Positions 1 to 5,515 of a stretch of DNA of 5,515 nucleotides are shown here, one piece after another (the stretch's first letter is position 1; each line of letters begins with the position of its first letter). The notes under the pieces were generated by a model. The model saw only the letters and a list, made by a program, of their open reading frames with translations, was not told where the DNA came from and made no database searches. The position numbers and the translations under genes are program-made. The stretch lies in the NCBI GenBank assembly GCA_964565715.1, contig CAZMGG010000220.1, forward strand, positions 1 to 5,515, written 5' to 3'. Source of the DNA: CAZMGG01 sp964565715. GTDB lineage: Bacteria; Planctomycetota; UBA1135; UBA2386.

Positions 1-1547
1 GCAGGTTGGAGTCGCGGATGCTGCAGCGCTTCATGTACTGCCCCCTGCCGCCGTCCAGCAGCATGTGCCAGTGCATCGGATACCGGCCCACCTGCTTCTC
101 ACGACCCAGGTTGATCAACTCGATCCCGGTGAACCTGCCGAACCCGGGGTTGGTCAGGGTCCCATCCATCGACTTGATCATGATGTGCCCGCCCAGCCGC
201 TCGATCGACATCGTCGAGCGTGGCCACGCCCGCACCTTCACGTTGCGCGTCAGCAGCCCCACCTCGGCCCGCTGGTCCAGCGTCACCAGGCCCACCGGCC
301 CCTGCACCGGCTGCGCCACCCCGCAGTGGACCCAGGTGAGCGCGCTGTCGAGCGTGACGGTGGCCACCCCGTTCGCGCCGGGCGCGATGCCGTTGATCTT
401 CCGGCGTTCGGCATGCCGCCAGTCCCGGTCCGAGGAGGCGATGACGATCGTGTCGTTGACCCGCCATCCGACCGGCATCGCCTCCAACTCGATGTCGTGA
501 TCGGGGCTCGTGCCCGTGGTCGCCGACAACCGCAGCCAGCTCGTGCAGTCGCGGCCGTGCATCGTCACCGTGCCGTGGTCCTCCACCAGGAGCGCGTTGA
601 TCCACTCGAAGGACTGGATCTGGTCGTCGTTCAACAGCAGCTCGAACTCGCCCTGGTAGGGCCGGCCCTCGGTGCCGACCTGGAACCAGGCTTCGTCACC
701 GCGCACGTAGAGCAACCTCGTCGACAGCGTTGCCTGCGTCGACGACTCCAGCACGATCAGTTCCCCCCGCAGGTCGATGTTGTCGGCAGATCCCCAGGCT
801 ACCCCCACGCAGGCGTCGGCGGGGATCTGCACCGGCGTGTTCGTGCCCGGAACGATCCCGTTCTGCCAGGTGGTGCCGCTGGTCCAGTCCAGCACCTTGC
901 GGACCTCCACGAGGTCGATCAGGGCCGTCTGCGCCACGGCCTCTTGCAGCTCACCGGAGAACGTGACCGAGATGGTCGCCGTCGTCGCCACGAACGGGCG
1001 CGTCAGGTGCCGGCGGTACACGTCGTCCCGGATCGATTCGTCGAACACCACCTCGCTGACCGCCCCCTGGGTCACCGTCACCCGGACCCGCTGGTGATCC
1101 ACCGTGCCGCCGTTGTTGCGTTGGGCCCCGTGGAAGCCGATCCGCCAGGTCCCGCCGGGAGCCCCGGGCAGCGTGTGGGTGAAGGTGAAGCTCACCGGCC
1201 CCGTCGCCGCGGACGACTGCAGGAAGGCCGCGGCGATGCCGCCCGGGGGCTTGGTCGTGGCGGCGATGGCCGATCCGTAGCCGGCGATGCCAGCGTTGTT
1301 CCAGATCCAGGGCGCCGTGGGGGCTGGCGGGTAGGTCGCTGGCGGGGCCGGCAGGACGATGGAGCCCTGACTGTGGACCAACCCCTCGAAGCTGTTGTGG
1401 TTGTAGGTGATGCCTGCCGTGTGCGTGGTCCCCGGGCAGTCTTGCCGCATGGAAGCTACCGCAACGGCGGTATCAGGCGGTGCCTGTGCCTGCAGTGAGG
1501 CAGTGAGGCAGTGAGGCAGTGAGGCAGAGCAACGACCGGGCGAGCAT
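1..1547 (-). CDS. Secreted G8-domain, CEMIP/TMEM2-like protein; 5' part only, reading frame broken at an octanucleotide repeat
   Basis: No stop interrupts the minus frame from just downstream of the repeat to the window edge; the 3' end lies outside. Counting from the first in-frame ATG (1450), 483 residues are visible. Residues about 15-185 look like a beta-sandwich, galactose-binding-like region (WRIGFHGAQRNNGG, then VTFSG and ALIDLVEV). Residues about 189-305 fit a G8 domain: W189, P201, VQIP, LRGELIV, and FQVGTEGRPYQGEFELLL. From residue 390, LDQRAEVGLLTRNVKV, GGHIMI and VGRYPMHWHM resemble the beta-helix region of animal CEMIP (KIAA1199) and TMEM2, proteins linked to hyaluronan breakdown; compare their YPIHFH motif. 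Enzyme activity here is inference. The proper start is ATG 1547, preceded by AGGAGA and opening a signal peptide, but that frame ends at TGA 1475-1473 after 24 codons. The main frame has a stop at 1585-1583 and no ATG, GTG or TTG before the repeat. As written the gene is OFF, phase-variable, or misassembled. Without a frame change, translation could only begin at ATG 1450, without a signal peptide. Confidence 0.8.
1492..1527. repeat. Tandem octanucleotide repeat, 4.5 perfect copies, within signal-peptide codons
   Basis: On the plus strand the unit gcagtgag occurs four times without a mismatch (1492-1499, 1500-1507, 1508-1515, 1516-1523), followed by half a unit, gcag (1524-1527). On the coding (minus) strand the unit is ctcactgc. 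Eight is not a multiple of three, so each gain or loss of a unit changes the frame. With four units, ATG 1547 is out of frame with the G8 protein; with two or five units (n = 2 mod 3) it is in frame. Five units would encode a signal peptide with a hydrophobic core and the end SLQAQA-PPDT, a good signal peptidase I site. The repeat is seen directly; phase variation is inferred. Confidence 0.95.
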
Positions 1548-1553
1548 GACGTT

Positions 1554-1559
1554 TCTCCT
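1554..1559 (-). promoter_or_regulatory. Shine-Dalgarno of the G8-protein gene
   Basis: On the minus strand AGGAGA lies six bases before ATG 1547 (spacer AACGTC). This is the best ribosome site upstream of the G8 gene, and it fixes the start in the frame that is closed 24 codons later, which is the main reason to read the locus as a frame-switched gene rather than one that starts further in. Confidence 0.75.
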
Positions 1560-1581
1560 ATTCTGAAGCGAGACGCGGAAG

Positions 1582-1609
1582 GCTAGATCGGGGTCGCGCG
1601 ACCCGTCAA
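1582..1609 (-). promoter_or_regulatory. Possible sigma70-type promoter for the G8-protein gene
   Basis: Read on the minus strand, TTGACG (1609-1604) is one base from the consensus -35 box. A 16-base spacer leads to TCTAGC (1587-1582), a weak -10 match (T, T and A at positions 1, 3 and 4). This would put the transcript start near 1575, with a leader of roughly 28 bases that includes the Shine-Dalgarno. The spacer is largely filled by a perfect palindrome. The -10 match is poor, so this is a tentative call. Confidence 0.3.
1591..1604. promoter_or_regulatory. Perfect 14-bp palindrome, possible operator
   Basis: The sequence gggtcgcgcgaccc is its own reverse complement over all 14 bases. It lies in the divergent spacer, 44 bases upstream of ATG 1547, between the candidate -35 and -10 boxes of the minus-strand promoter, a usual place for a repressor site. 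A GC-rich palindrome may also arise by chance in DNA of this composition. The rest of the spacer to 1817 is C-rich and shows no further element I would defend. Confidence 0.3.
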
Positions 1610-1817
1610 CCCCCGGCCTGATCGGCGGGATCGACCTCGCCCGCGCGCCGCCTTCGTGCACGCGATCCGATCGGCCCGCCGACCCAGCCCGTCGAGCCCC
1701 CGAGCACCCTCACGCTCACGCAACCCAGTCGTTCCCACCTCAGCCCCAACGCCAGTCGCCAGCCCGGCTTCCGGCGCCGACGCGTGATCACCGCCAGCCC
1801 ACCGGTAACCTGCAACC

Positions 1818-2798
1818 GTGCCCCCCATCTGCTTCCTGACCGGCGCCACCGGCTTCGTCGGGCGCAACCTGGCGCCGTTGCTGGCCCGCCGCTACCGGCT
1901 GCGCTGCCTGCTGCGGCCCGGCACGCCTGCCGATGCCCTGGATCCGCTGCCGTTCGACCCGGTCCCGGGTCACCTCGGCGACGAGGCCGCCCTGCGAACG
2001 GGCTGCGCCGGCGCCGACCTCGTCGTGCATCTCGCCGCGCTGGTGTCGTTCCGGCGCGAGGATCGGGCGGCGATGTTCGCCATCAACGTCGACGCCACGG
2101 CCACGCTCGCGCGGATCGCCCGCGAGTCCGCCGTGCGGCGCTTCCTGCACTGCTCGACCATCTCGGCGATCGGCTACAGCGACACGCCACGCGAACTCGA
2201 CGAGAACACGCCCTTCAACTACGGCCCGCTGCGGATCGGTTACTGCGACAGCAAACACGCAGCCGAGCAGGTCGTGCGCAATGAGGCCAGCCGCGGGCTC
2301 GACGCGGTGATCGTCAATCCGCCGTCCATGTATGGCACCGGCGACCGCCGCAAGAGCGAGGGCTCGCTGCTCGATGCCGTCCTGCGCGGCCGGATCCGGC
2401 TGGCGCCGCCGGGCGGCCTGAACGTCGCCGACGTGCTGTCGGTCTGCGAGGGCATGCTGCTGGCGATCGAGCGGGGCCGCCGCGGCGAGCGCTACATCCT
2501 CGGCGGCGAGAACCTGCACGGCCGCGAACTGCTCGCCCGCATCGCCAGCGCCATCGGCGGCACGGCGCCGCGGCGCGCCGTGCCCGCCTGGCTCGTGCGC
2601 ACCGCCAGCGCGACGCTCGGCATGAAGGAACGCCTGCTCGGCAGCGGGCGCGGGCCGGTGACCAGCGAGATCCTCGCCCTGGCCCCCCGCTTCCTGTGGA
2701 TGAGCAGTCGCAAGGCAGTGCAGGAACTGGGCTTCCGTCCATCCTCGGTGGACCCTGGCATCCGCGCCGCCGCGCTCGCCGCCGGAATCACCGCGTAA
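1818..2798 (+). CDS. NAD(P)-dependent epimerase/dehydratase, extended SDR family
   Basis: This is a 326-residue Rossmann-fold oxidoreductase. The nucleotide-binding motif TGATGFVG is at residues 8-15 (TGxxGxxG), HLAAL at 71-75, a likely active-site serine/threonine in HCSTIS (111-116), and the catalytic YxxxK is Y142-CDS-K146. NPPSMYG (168-174) and GGLNVADVLSVCEG followed by ERYILGGENL (199-233) resemble dihydroflavonol-reductase-like and hopanoid-associated (HpnA-type) sugar epimerases, but the substrate cannot be read from sequence. Length is normal for the family and there is no signal peptide, so a cytoplasmic enzyme. GTG 1818 is the only sensible start: TAA stands in frame at 1806-1808 and the first beta strand begins at residue 4. 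I see no good Shine-Dalgarno before it, so the gene may be leaderless or weakly translated. It is divergent from the G8-protein gene. Confidence 0.93.
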   Translation: MPPICFLTGATGFVGRNLAPLLARRYRLRCLLRPGTPADALDPLPFDPVPGHLGDEAALRTGCAGADLVVHLAALVSFRREDRAAMFAINVDATATLARIARESAVRRFLHCSTISAIGYSDTPRELDENTPFNYGPLRIGYCDSKHAAEQVVRNEASRGLDAVIVNPPSMYGTGDRRKSEGSLLDAVLRGRIRLAPPGGLNVADVLSVCEGMLLAIERGRRGERYILGGENLHGRELLARIASAIGGTAPRRAVPAWLVRTASATLGMKERLLGSGRGPVTSEILALAPRFLWMSSRKAVQELGFRPSSVDPGIRAAALAAGITA

Positions 2799-2803
2799 CG
2801 TTT

Positions 2804-2823
2804 CGGCCCGCGCGGAGCACAGA
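2804..2823 (+). repeat. 20-bp intergenic repeat, copy A
   Basis: The sequence cggcccgcgcggagcacaga begins five bases after the TAA of the epimerase gene. An identical copy stands at 3866-3885, also five bases after a TAA. Here it is followed by a short inverted repeat, gaagt (2824-2828) with acttc (2846-2850). It resembles the dispersed gcggagcacagag-like intergenic elements seen in some environmental bacterial genomes; that link is from memory and not tested. Confidence 0.7.
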
Positions 2824-2893
2824 GAAGTGGTGCAGGGCTCGTCGGACTTCCCGCCGGCCGGTGCGCCAGGACCCGTTCCCCGAGGATCGAATC

Positions 2894-3313
2894 ATGCGTT
2901 CCCTGTTCGTCGCCACCTTGCTGGCAGCCGCGTCCGCCGTCGTCGCCCAGGCGCCTCAGTGCACCCACACCACCATCCAGCTGGCCGGCGGCTCGGTGGT
3001 GCCGACCGGCGTGCAGCCCTGTGGGTCCGGCGTCACCATCAACGTCGCCGGCCACGCGCTCAACCTCACGCTGCACCACTGCCCGCTGTTCGTCATCGCC
3101 ACGCCGGCGCACCGCACGTCCCTGCGCGAGCCGGGCTGCGGCACCGACGTTCGCCTGCGGCAGGTCCTGCCGGTCAAGCACATCGCCGTCGACTGCATCA
3201 AGTGGCCCGCCGTGTTCCTGCCCATCTTCAGCGTCTGCTACCAGGGCAAGGAGTCGGTGATGCGCCAGATCGACGACATGATGGTGGTCCCCTGCGCGAA
3301 GATCCCCGAGTGA
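2894..3313 (+). CDS. Small secreted cysteine-rich protein, unknown family (paralogue 1)
   Basis: A 139-residue protein I do not recognise. Residues 1-20 form a signal peptide (MRSLF, an A/V/L-rich core, cleavage after VVAQA), so the mature protein of about 119 residues is exported. Cysteines are at 23, 43, 63, 82, 101, 115 and 134. Six of them match the spacing in the next gene (C-x19-C-x19-C-x37-C-x13-C-x18-C here), together with the CGS at 43-45 and the CPLFVIATPAH segment (63-73). Three disulfides are likely, with C82 left over. The mature part is beta-rich with no catalytic motif. I chose ATG 2894 because GAGGA (2882-2886) lies seven bases before it and the signal peptide begins there; the frame extends upstream to 2696, but that part overlaps the epimerase gene. 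Function unknown; it may be a structural or binding protein. Confidence 0.8.
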   Translation: MRSLFVATLLAAASAVVAQAPQCTHTTIQLAGGSVVPTGVQPCGSGVTINVAGHALNLTLHHCPLFVIATPAHRTSLREPGCGTDVRLRQVLPVKHIAVDCIKWPAVFLPIFSVCYQGKESVMRQIDDMMVVPCAKIPE

Positions 3314-3323
3314 GCTGGTAACC

Positions 3324-3366
3324 GTGCGCGATTCCGGGCCACAGATAGATGGCCCGGGTCGCGCAC
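3324..3366 (+). terminator. Strong stem-loop after paralogue 1, terminator-like
   Basis: The left arm gtgcgcgattccgggcca (3324-3341) pairs with tggcccgggtcgcgcac (3350-3366), interrupted only by one bulged T and one G-T pair, around an eight-base loop (cagataga). It starts ten bases after the TGA of the preceding gene. No T-run follows, so it may instead be a 3' end stabiliser or a processing site. The structure is seen directly; the role is inferred. Confidence 0.5.
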
Positions 3367-3387
3367 ATCGCACGACCAGGCCGGAAA

Positions 3388-3404
3388 CGCCCCGGGGAGG
3401 GGCG
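3388..3404 (+). promoter_or_regulatory. Small GC hairpin upstream of paralogue 2 start
   Basis: cgcccc (3388-3393) pairs with ggggcg (3399-3404) around gggga, burying the purine-rich GGGGAGGGG. That purine tract is 17 bases from ATG 3420, too far for a usual Shine-Dalgarno; GAGAAAG (3404-3410), nine bases from the ATG, is the better candidate and lies just outside the stem. The hairpin may affect translation, but evidence is thin. Confidence 0.2.
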
Positions 3405-3419
3405 AGAAAGCGATCCGTC

Positions 3420-3860
3420 ATGATCCGTTTCCCTGGCCGCGCACTGGTCGTCGCGGCGTTGTTCGGCACCGGCCTGCTGGCGCAGCAGACCAAGTGTGCC
3501 CACCTGCGTGCCCGGACGGTGCCGGAGGCGCAGACCATCAGCGGCCTGGTCAGCTCCTGCGGTTCCGTGCGGCTCACCATCGGTGGGCTCACCGTGCAGG
3601 GCCCGAGCTCGGGCTGCCCGGCGTTCATCATCCACACGCCCGAGCACGAGATCATCGAGCACAGCCCGCACCGCACCTGGGTCACCAACTACGGGCAGCG
3701 TGCGGTCACGACCTTCCGGTTCGAGTGCCAGACCGACTGGTTCATCCTCATCCCGATCGGCTCCAGCTGCCGGCACGTCGACATGCGGACCAGCGGCACC
3801 GTCGACCGCTGGGTGACGCGGAACTGCGACGAGGAGCCCGAACGCGAAATCGGCGCGTAA
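3420..3860 (+). CDS. Small secreted cysteine-rich protein, unknown family (paralogue 2)
   Basis: A 146-residue protein without a family I can name. The signal peptide (MIRFPGRALVVAALFGTGLLA) is probably cut after A21. Cysteines are at 26, 47, 66, 103, 117 and 136, giving C-x20-C-x18-C-x36-C-x13-C-x18-C, within one residue of the preceding gene at every interval. CGS (47-49) and CPAFIIHTPEH (66-76) align with CGS and CPLFVIATPAH in paralogue 1, and LIPIGSSC with LPIFSVC. The rest has diverged, so this looks like an old tandem duplication. Three disulfides are likely. The acidic tail DEEPEREIGA is unique to this copy. ATG 3420 is preferred over the in-frame start at 3324, because that one begins inside the upstream hairpin and would put a basic, non-hydrophobic stretch before the signal peptide. 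Confidence 0.8.
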   Translation: MIRFPGRALVVAALFGTGLLAQQTKCAHLRARTVPEAQTISGLVSSCGSVRLTIGGLTVQGPSSGCPAFIIHTPEHEIIEHSPHRTWVTNYGQRAVTTFRFECQTDWFILIPIGSSCRHVDMRTSGTVDRWVTRNCDEEPEREIGA

Positions 3861-3865
3861 CCAAA

Positions 3866-3885
3866 CGGCCCGCGCGGAGCACAGA
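3866..3885 (+). repeat. 20-bp intergenic repeat, copy B
   Basis: Identical over 20 bases to copy A at 2804-2823 and placed the same way, five bases after the TAA of the upstream gene. It runs directly into a 13-bp inverted repeat (3884-3933), so the whole unit may be repeat head plus hairpin. Beyond the 20 bases the two copies have drifted. Confidence 0.7.
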
Positions 3886-3933
3886 AGGATGGAGGGAACG
3901 CGTGCGCCGGAGCGCCGCGGCCCTCCGTCCTTC
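3884..3933 (+). terminator. Long stem-loop between paralogue 2 and the HEAT-like gene
   Basis: gaaggatggaggg (3884-3896) pairs with ccctccgtccttc (3921-3933), 13 pairs with a single G-T, around a 24-base GC-rich loop that may fold further. A pyrimidine-rich stretch (cccttct) follows, but no real T-run. It ends 20 bases before ATG 3954, so it could end the upstream transcript, act as a leader structure for the next gene, or be part of the repeat element. Its role is undecided. Confidence 0.4.
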
Positions 3934-3953
3934 CCTTCTACGGAGCCAGCACC

Positions 3954-5447
3954 ATGCATCGACAGCCGAGCCGTTCTCCCCGTTCCGAGTCCGCCCACCG
4001 CCTGATCTGGACCGGCGCCCTGGTCGCCGCCGCGGCGGTCACCATCGCCGCCCTGTGGCCCGCCACCCTGCCGCAGCCCGTGGCCACGGCGGATCCCGTG
4101 GTCCAGCCGGCGGCGCCGGCGGCCATCGGCGCCACGGTTCCCGCCGCCGAAGCGGCCACCGAGGCCCGCACGGAGGTGCCGGCCCCCGCCGCCGCGCCAC
4201 GCTGGACCTTCGAGCAGTACGTCGACCGTCTGGTCGAGCTGGGACTCGCCACCAGCGAACACGTCCAGCACGACCGCATGGGCGAAGCCAAGGCCAGCGA
4301 TGGCGAGACCCGCAGGCTGATCCAGGAACTGATGGAGCAGATCCCCGAGGCGCCGCAGCTGGCCCTGCAGATGCGCAGCGGCATGCCCGAGGACACGGCG
4401 ACGCCTGCGCTGCTCCGCCGGCAGGTCTGCCTCGTCCTGCTGTCCGCCGGCCTGCAGCTCGAGCTCGGCCGGCATCAGGCCGGCGCCCCCCGCACGCCGC
4501 TCGACGAACTGGTCACCGCCATCCTCACCGTGCTGCCCTCCGGCGAGGCCCTGGCGATGGAACTGGGCAAGGGCCTGCTGGCCGATCAGCCCTACCTCGG
4601 CCTCGCCCACGAGACCCTGGTGCACGAGTTCGTGCGGCTCGCCGGCGAGGGCCAGTTCCCGCAGCCGGTGGCGGTGGCGCTGGTCACCACCCTCTGGCAC
4701 AACCTGGTCCGATCGGGCGCCCGTTCCGCCAGCGACCTGGCCGGCCTGGCCTTGATCTGGCTCGACGGCGACGACAAGGGCCAGCGGCTGGCGGCCTGCC
4801 TGCTGCTGCTGACCGCCGCCGACGGTCGCTTCCGCAGCGCCATGCTCGAGAAGCTGGTCCGCGCCCAGGATCCGGCGCTTGCCGCCGAGGTGGCGATGGA
4901 GGCCGCCAAGTCGCTGCCGGCCGCCGACGCGGTCGCCGTCGTCGAGGAACTGGCCAAGACGGGCATGCCGTCGTCGGGCCCGCTGCTGATGGTCGGTCAC
5001 CGTGACGACACGGCCCTGCTGGCCGCCTATCAGCAGCGCCTGGCCGACAACCGCAACCCGCAGTTCCGCGCCGATCTGGTGACGGGGCTGGGCTTCACGA
5101 CGACCCCGGCCGGCGTCGAGGCCGCCCGACTGGCGTTCCATTCGGACCCGGACCTCGGCGTGCGCACCCGGGCGGCCTTCGCGCTCACCGCCAATGCGGC
5201 GGCGAGTCTGGGCGAAGCGACCCTGACCGAACTGCTGGACGATCCGCACGCGGGGAACGACCCGCGCACCCTCGGCGCGGTGGTGCTGGCGCTGGAGAAC
5301 CTCGAGCGCCAGGGCCTGGTCAACGCGATCGACCGGCTGGGGCAGCGGCTGCGCGTGACGGATGGGCTGCTGCCCGGGGACCGCGAGAACCTCGAACGGA
5401 TCCTGACGCGCGCCCTGCCCGGCGGCGGCGCCGGCGGCCCGCGGTGA
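3954..5447 (+). CDS. N-terminally anchored alpha-helical protein with HEAT-like repeats
   Basis: A 497-residue protein with no enzyme motif that I can see. Residues 1-16 are basic and polar, 17-36 form a hydrophobic membrane segment (HRLIWTGALVAAAAVTIAAL begins at 15), and 37-83 are an Ala/Pro linker. There is no clear cleavage site, so it is probably a membrane anchor with the rest outside the cytoplasm. Residues 84-490 are almost wholly predicted helix; 365-455 show paired helices typical of HEAT-like repeats (FRADLVTGLG, then PDLGVRTRAAFALTANAAA, then PRTLGAVVLALENLE). Such solenoids usually bind proteins, so a scaffold role is a reasonable guess. The C-terminus is Gly-rich. ATG 3954 has GGAG (3942-3945) eight bases upstream. 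It is separated from paralogue 2 by a repeat and a hairpin, so shared transcription is uncertain. Confidence 0.85.
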   Translation: MHRQPSRSPRSESAHRLIWTGALVAAAAVTIAALWPATLPQPVATADPVVQPAAPAAIGATVPAAEAATEARTEVPAPAAAPRWTFEQYVDRLVELGLATSEHVQHDRMGEAKASDGETRRLIQELMEQIPEAPQLALQMRSGMPEDTATPALLRRQVCLVLLSAGLQLELGRHQAGAPRTPLDELVTAILTVLPSGEALAMELGKGLLADQPYLGLAHETLVHEFVRLAGEGQFPQPVAVALVTTLWHNLVRSGARSASDLAGLALIWLDGDDKGQRLAACLLLLTAADGRFRSAMLEKLVRAQDPALAAEVAMEAAKSLPAADAVAVVEELAKTGMPSSGPLLMVGHRDDTALLAAYQQRLADNRNPQFRADLVTGLGFTTTPAGVEAARLAFHSDPDLGVRTRAAFALTANAAASLGEATLTELLDDPHAGNDPRTLGAVVLALENLERQGLVNAIDRLGQRLRVTDGLLPGDRENLERILTRALPGGGAGGPR

Positions 5448-5456
5448 GCGCGCCGA

Positions 5457-5515
5457 TCAGAGTTGCCGGCCGACGCCCCAGCCGATGACGAAGGGGGTCG
5501 GCTGGGACAGGGAGA
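5457..5515 (-). CDS. C-terminal end of a convergent gene (partial)
   Basis: On the minus strand an open frame enters from the right edge and ends at TGA 5459-5457, giving SLSQPTPFVIGWGVGRQL. Seventeen of its 18 codons end in G or C, as in the real genes here, which supports coding. The alternating hydrophobic end (FVIGWGVG) would suit the last strand of an outer-membrane beta-barrel, but 18 residues are too few to assign a family. Its stop lies nine bases from the stop of the HEAT-like gene, so the two genes converge tightly. Confidence 0.5.
   Translation of the reverse strand, partial: SLSQPTPFVIGWGVGRQL

Noticed and set aside
65..1498. Long plus-strand open frame of 477 codons
   Set aside because: It is antisense to the G8-protein frame. 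Its translation is low-complexity (Arg, His, Gly, Pro, Val, Asp) with no domain logic, whereas the minus frame gives recognisable G8 and CEMIP-like segments.
1492..1527. Could the tandem repeat be a CRISPR array or an iteron origin?
   Set aside because: Units are 8 bp with no spacers, lie inside the signal-peptide codons, and no replication or Cas gene is near.
2696..2893. Upstream extension of the first cysteine-rich protein to an in-frame ATG at 2696
   Set aside because: It would overlap the epimerase gene by about 100 bases and bury a good signal peptide inside the protein; ATG 2894 has its own ribosome site.
2492..3688. 398-codon minus-strand open frame
   Set aside because: Antisense to three better-supported genes, crosses both hairpin spacers, and has no recognisable domain.
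3494..5005. 503-codon plus-strand open frame
   Set aside because: Shifted-frame shadow of paralogue 2 and the HEAT-like gene; Arg/Pro/Gly/His-rich with no plausible fold and it spans the strong intergenic hairpin.
3228..5249. 673-codon minus-strand open frame
   Set aside because: It is antisense to the HEAT-like gene and paralogue 2, and rich in Gly, Arg, Gln and His as expected of a GC-rich shadow. The plus-strand genes have starts, ribosome sites and sensible proteins.

Overview
The window is GC-rich DNA, roughly 70% by eye, with the strong G/C third-position bias expected of such a genome. It has no RNA gene, CRISPR array, transposase or integrase that I can recognise. Four products look exported or membrane-anchored: a large G8-domain protein, two small cysteine-rich proteins and an alanine/proline-rich anchored helical protein. 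The style (short secreted orphan proteins ending their signal peptides in A-Q-A or L-A, a HEAT-like anchored protein, a modular beta-helix protein) suggests an environmental Gram-negative-type bacterium, perhaps Planctomycetota. That placement is a low-confidence inference and there is no marker gene here.

Layout. The left quarter (1-1547, minus strand) is the 5' part of a gene for a large secreted protein that continues beyond base 1. It has an N-terminal beta-sandwich region, a G8 domain and the beginning of a CEMIP/TMEM2-like beta-helix region. It is easy to miss because its good start (ATG at 1547, with a Shine-Dalgarno) is out of frame with the rest of the protein. The break lies in a perfect tandem 8-bp repeat (four full units plus half a unit, 1492-1527) inside the signal-peptide codons. 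Two or five units would restore the frame, and five would give a good signal peptide ending in A-Q-A. This looks like either a phase-variable ON/OFF switch caught in the OFF state or an assembly/sequencing error in a repeat.

A divergent spacer (1548-1817) holds a possible minus-strand promoter with a 14-bp perfect palindrome between its boxes. To the right, four genes run on the plus strand: an extended-SDR NAD(P)-dependent epimerase/reductase (1818-2798), two tandem small secreted proteins (2894-3313 and 3420-3860) that share a six-cysteine spacing pattern and appear to be diverged paralogues, and an N-terminally anchored, alpha-helical HEAT-like protein (3954-5447). The last bases (5457-5515) hold the C-terminal end of a convergent minus-strand gene.

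The plus-strand genes are separated by about 90-105 bp gaps that contain a 20-bp repeat present twice, each time 5 bp after a stop codon, and several strong hairpins. They are therefore probably not one tight operon. I see no clear pathway joining them. The points most worth checking are the octanucleotide repeat in the G8 gene, the CEMIP-like bacterial protein itself, and the paired cysteine-rich proteins of unknown family.
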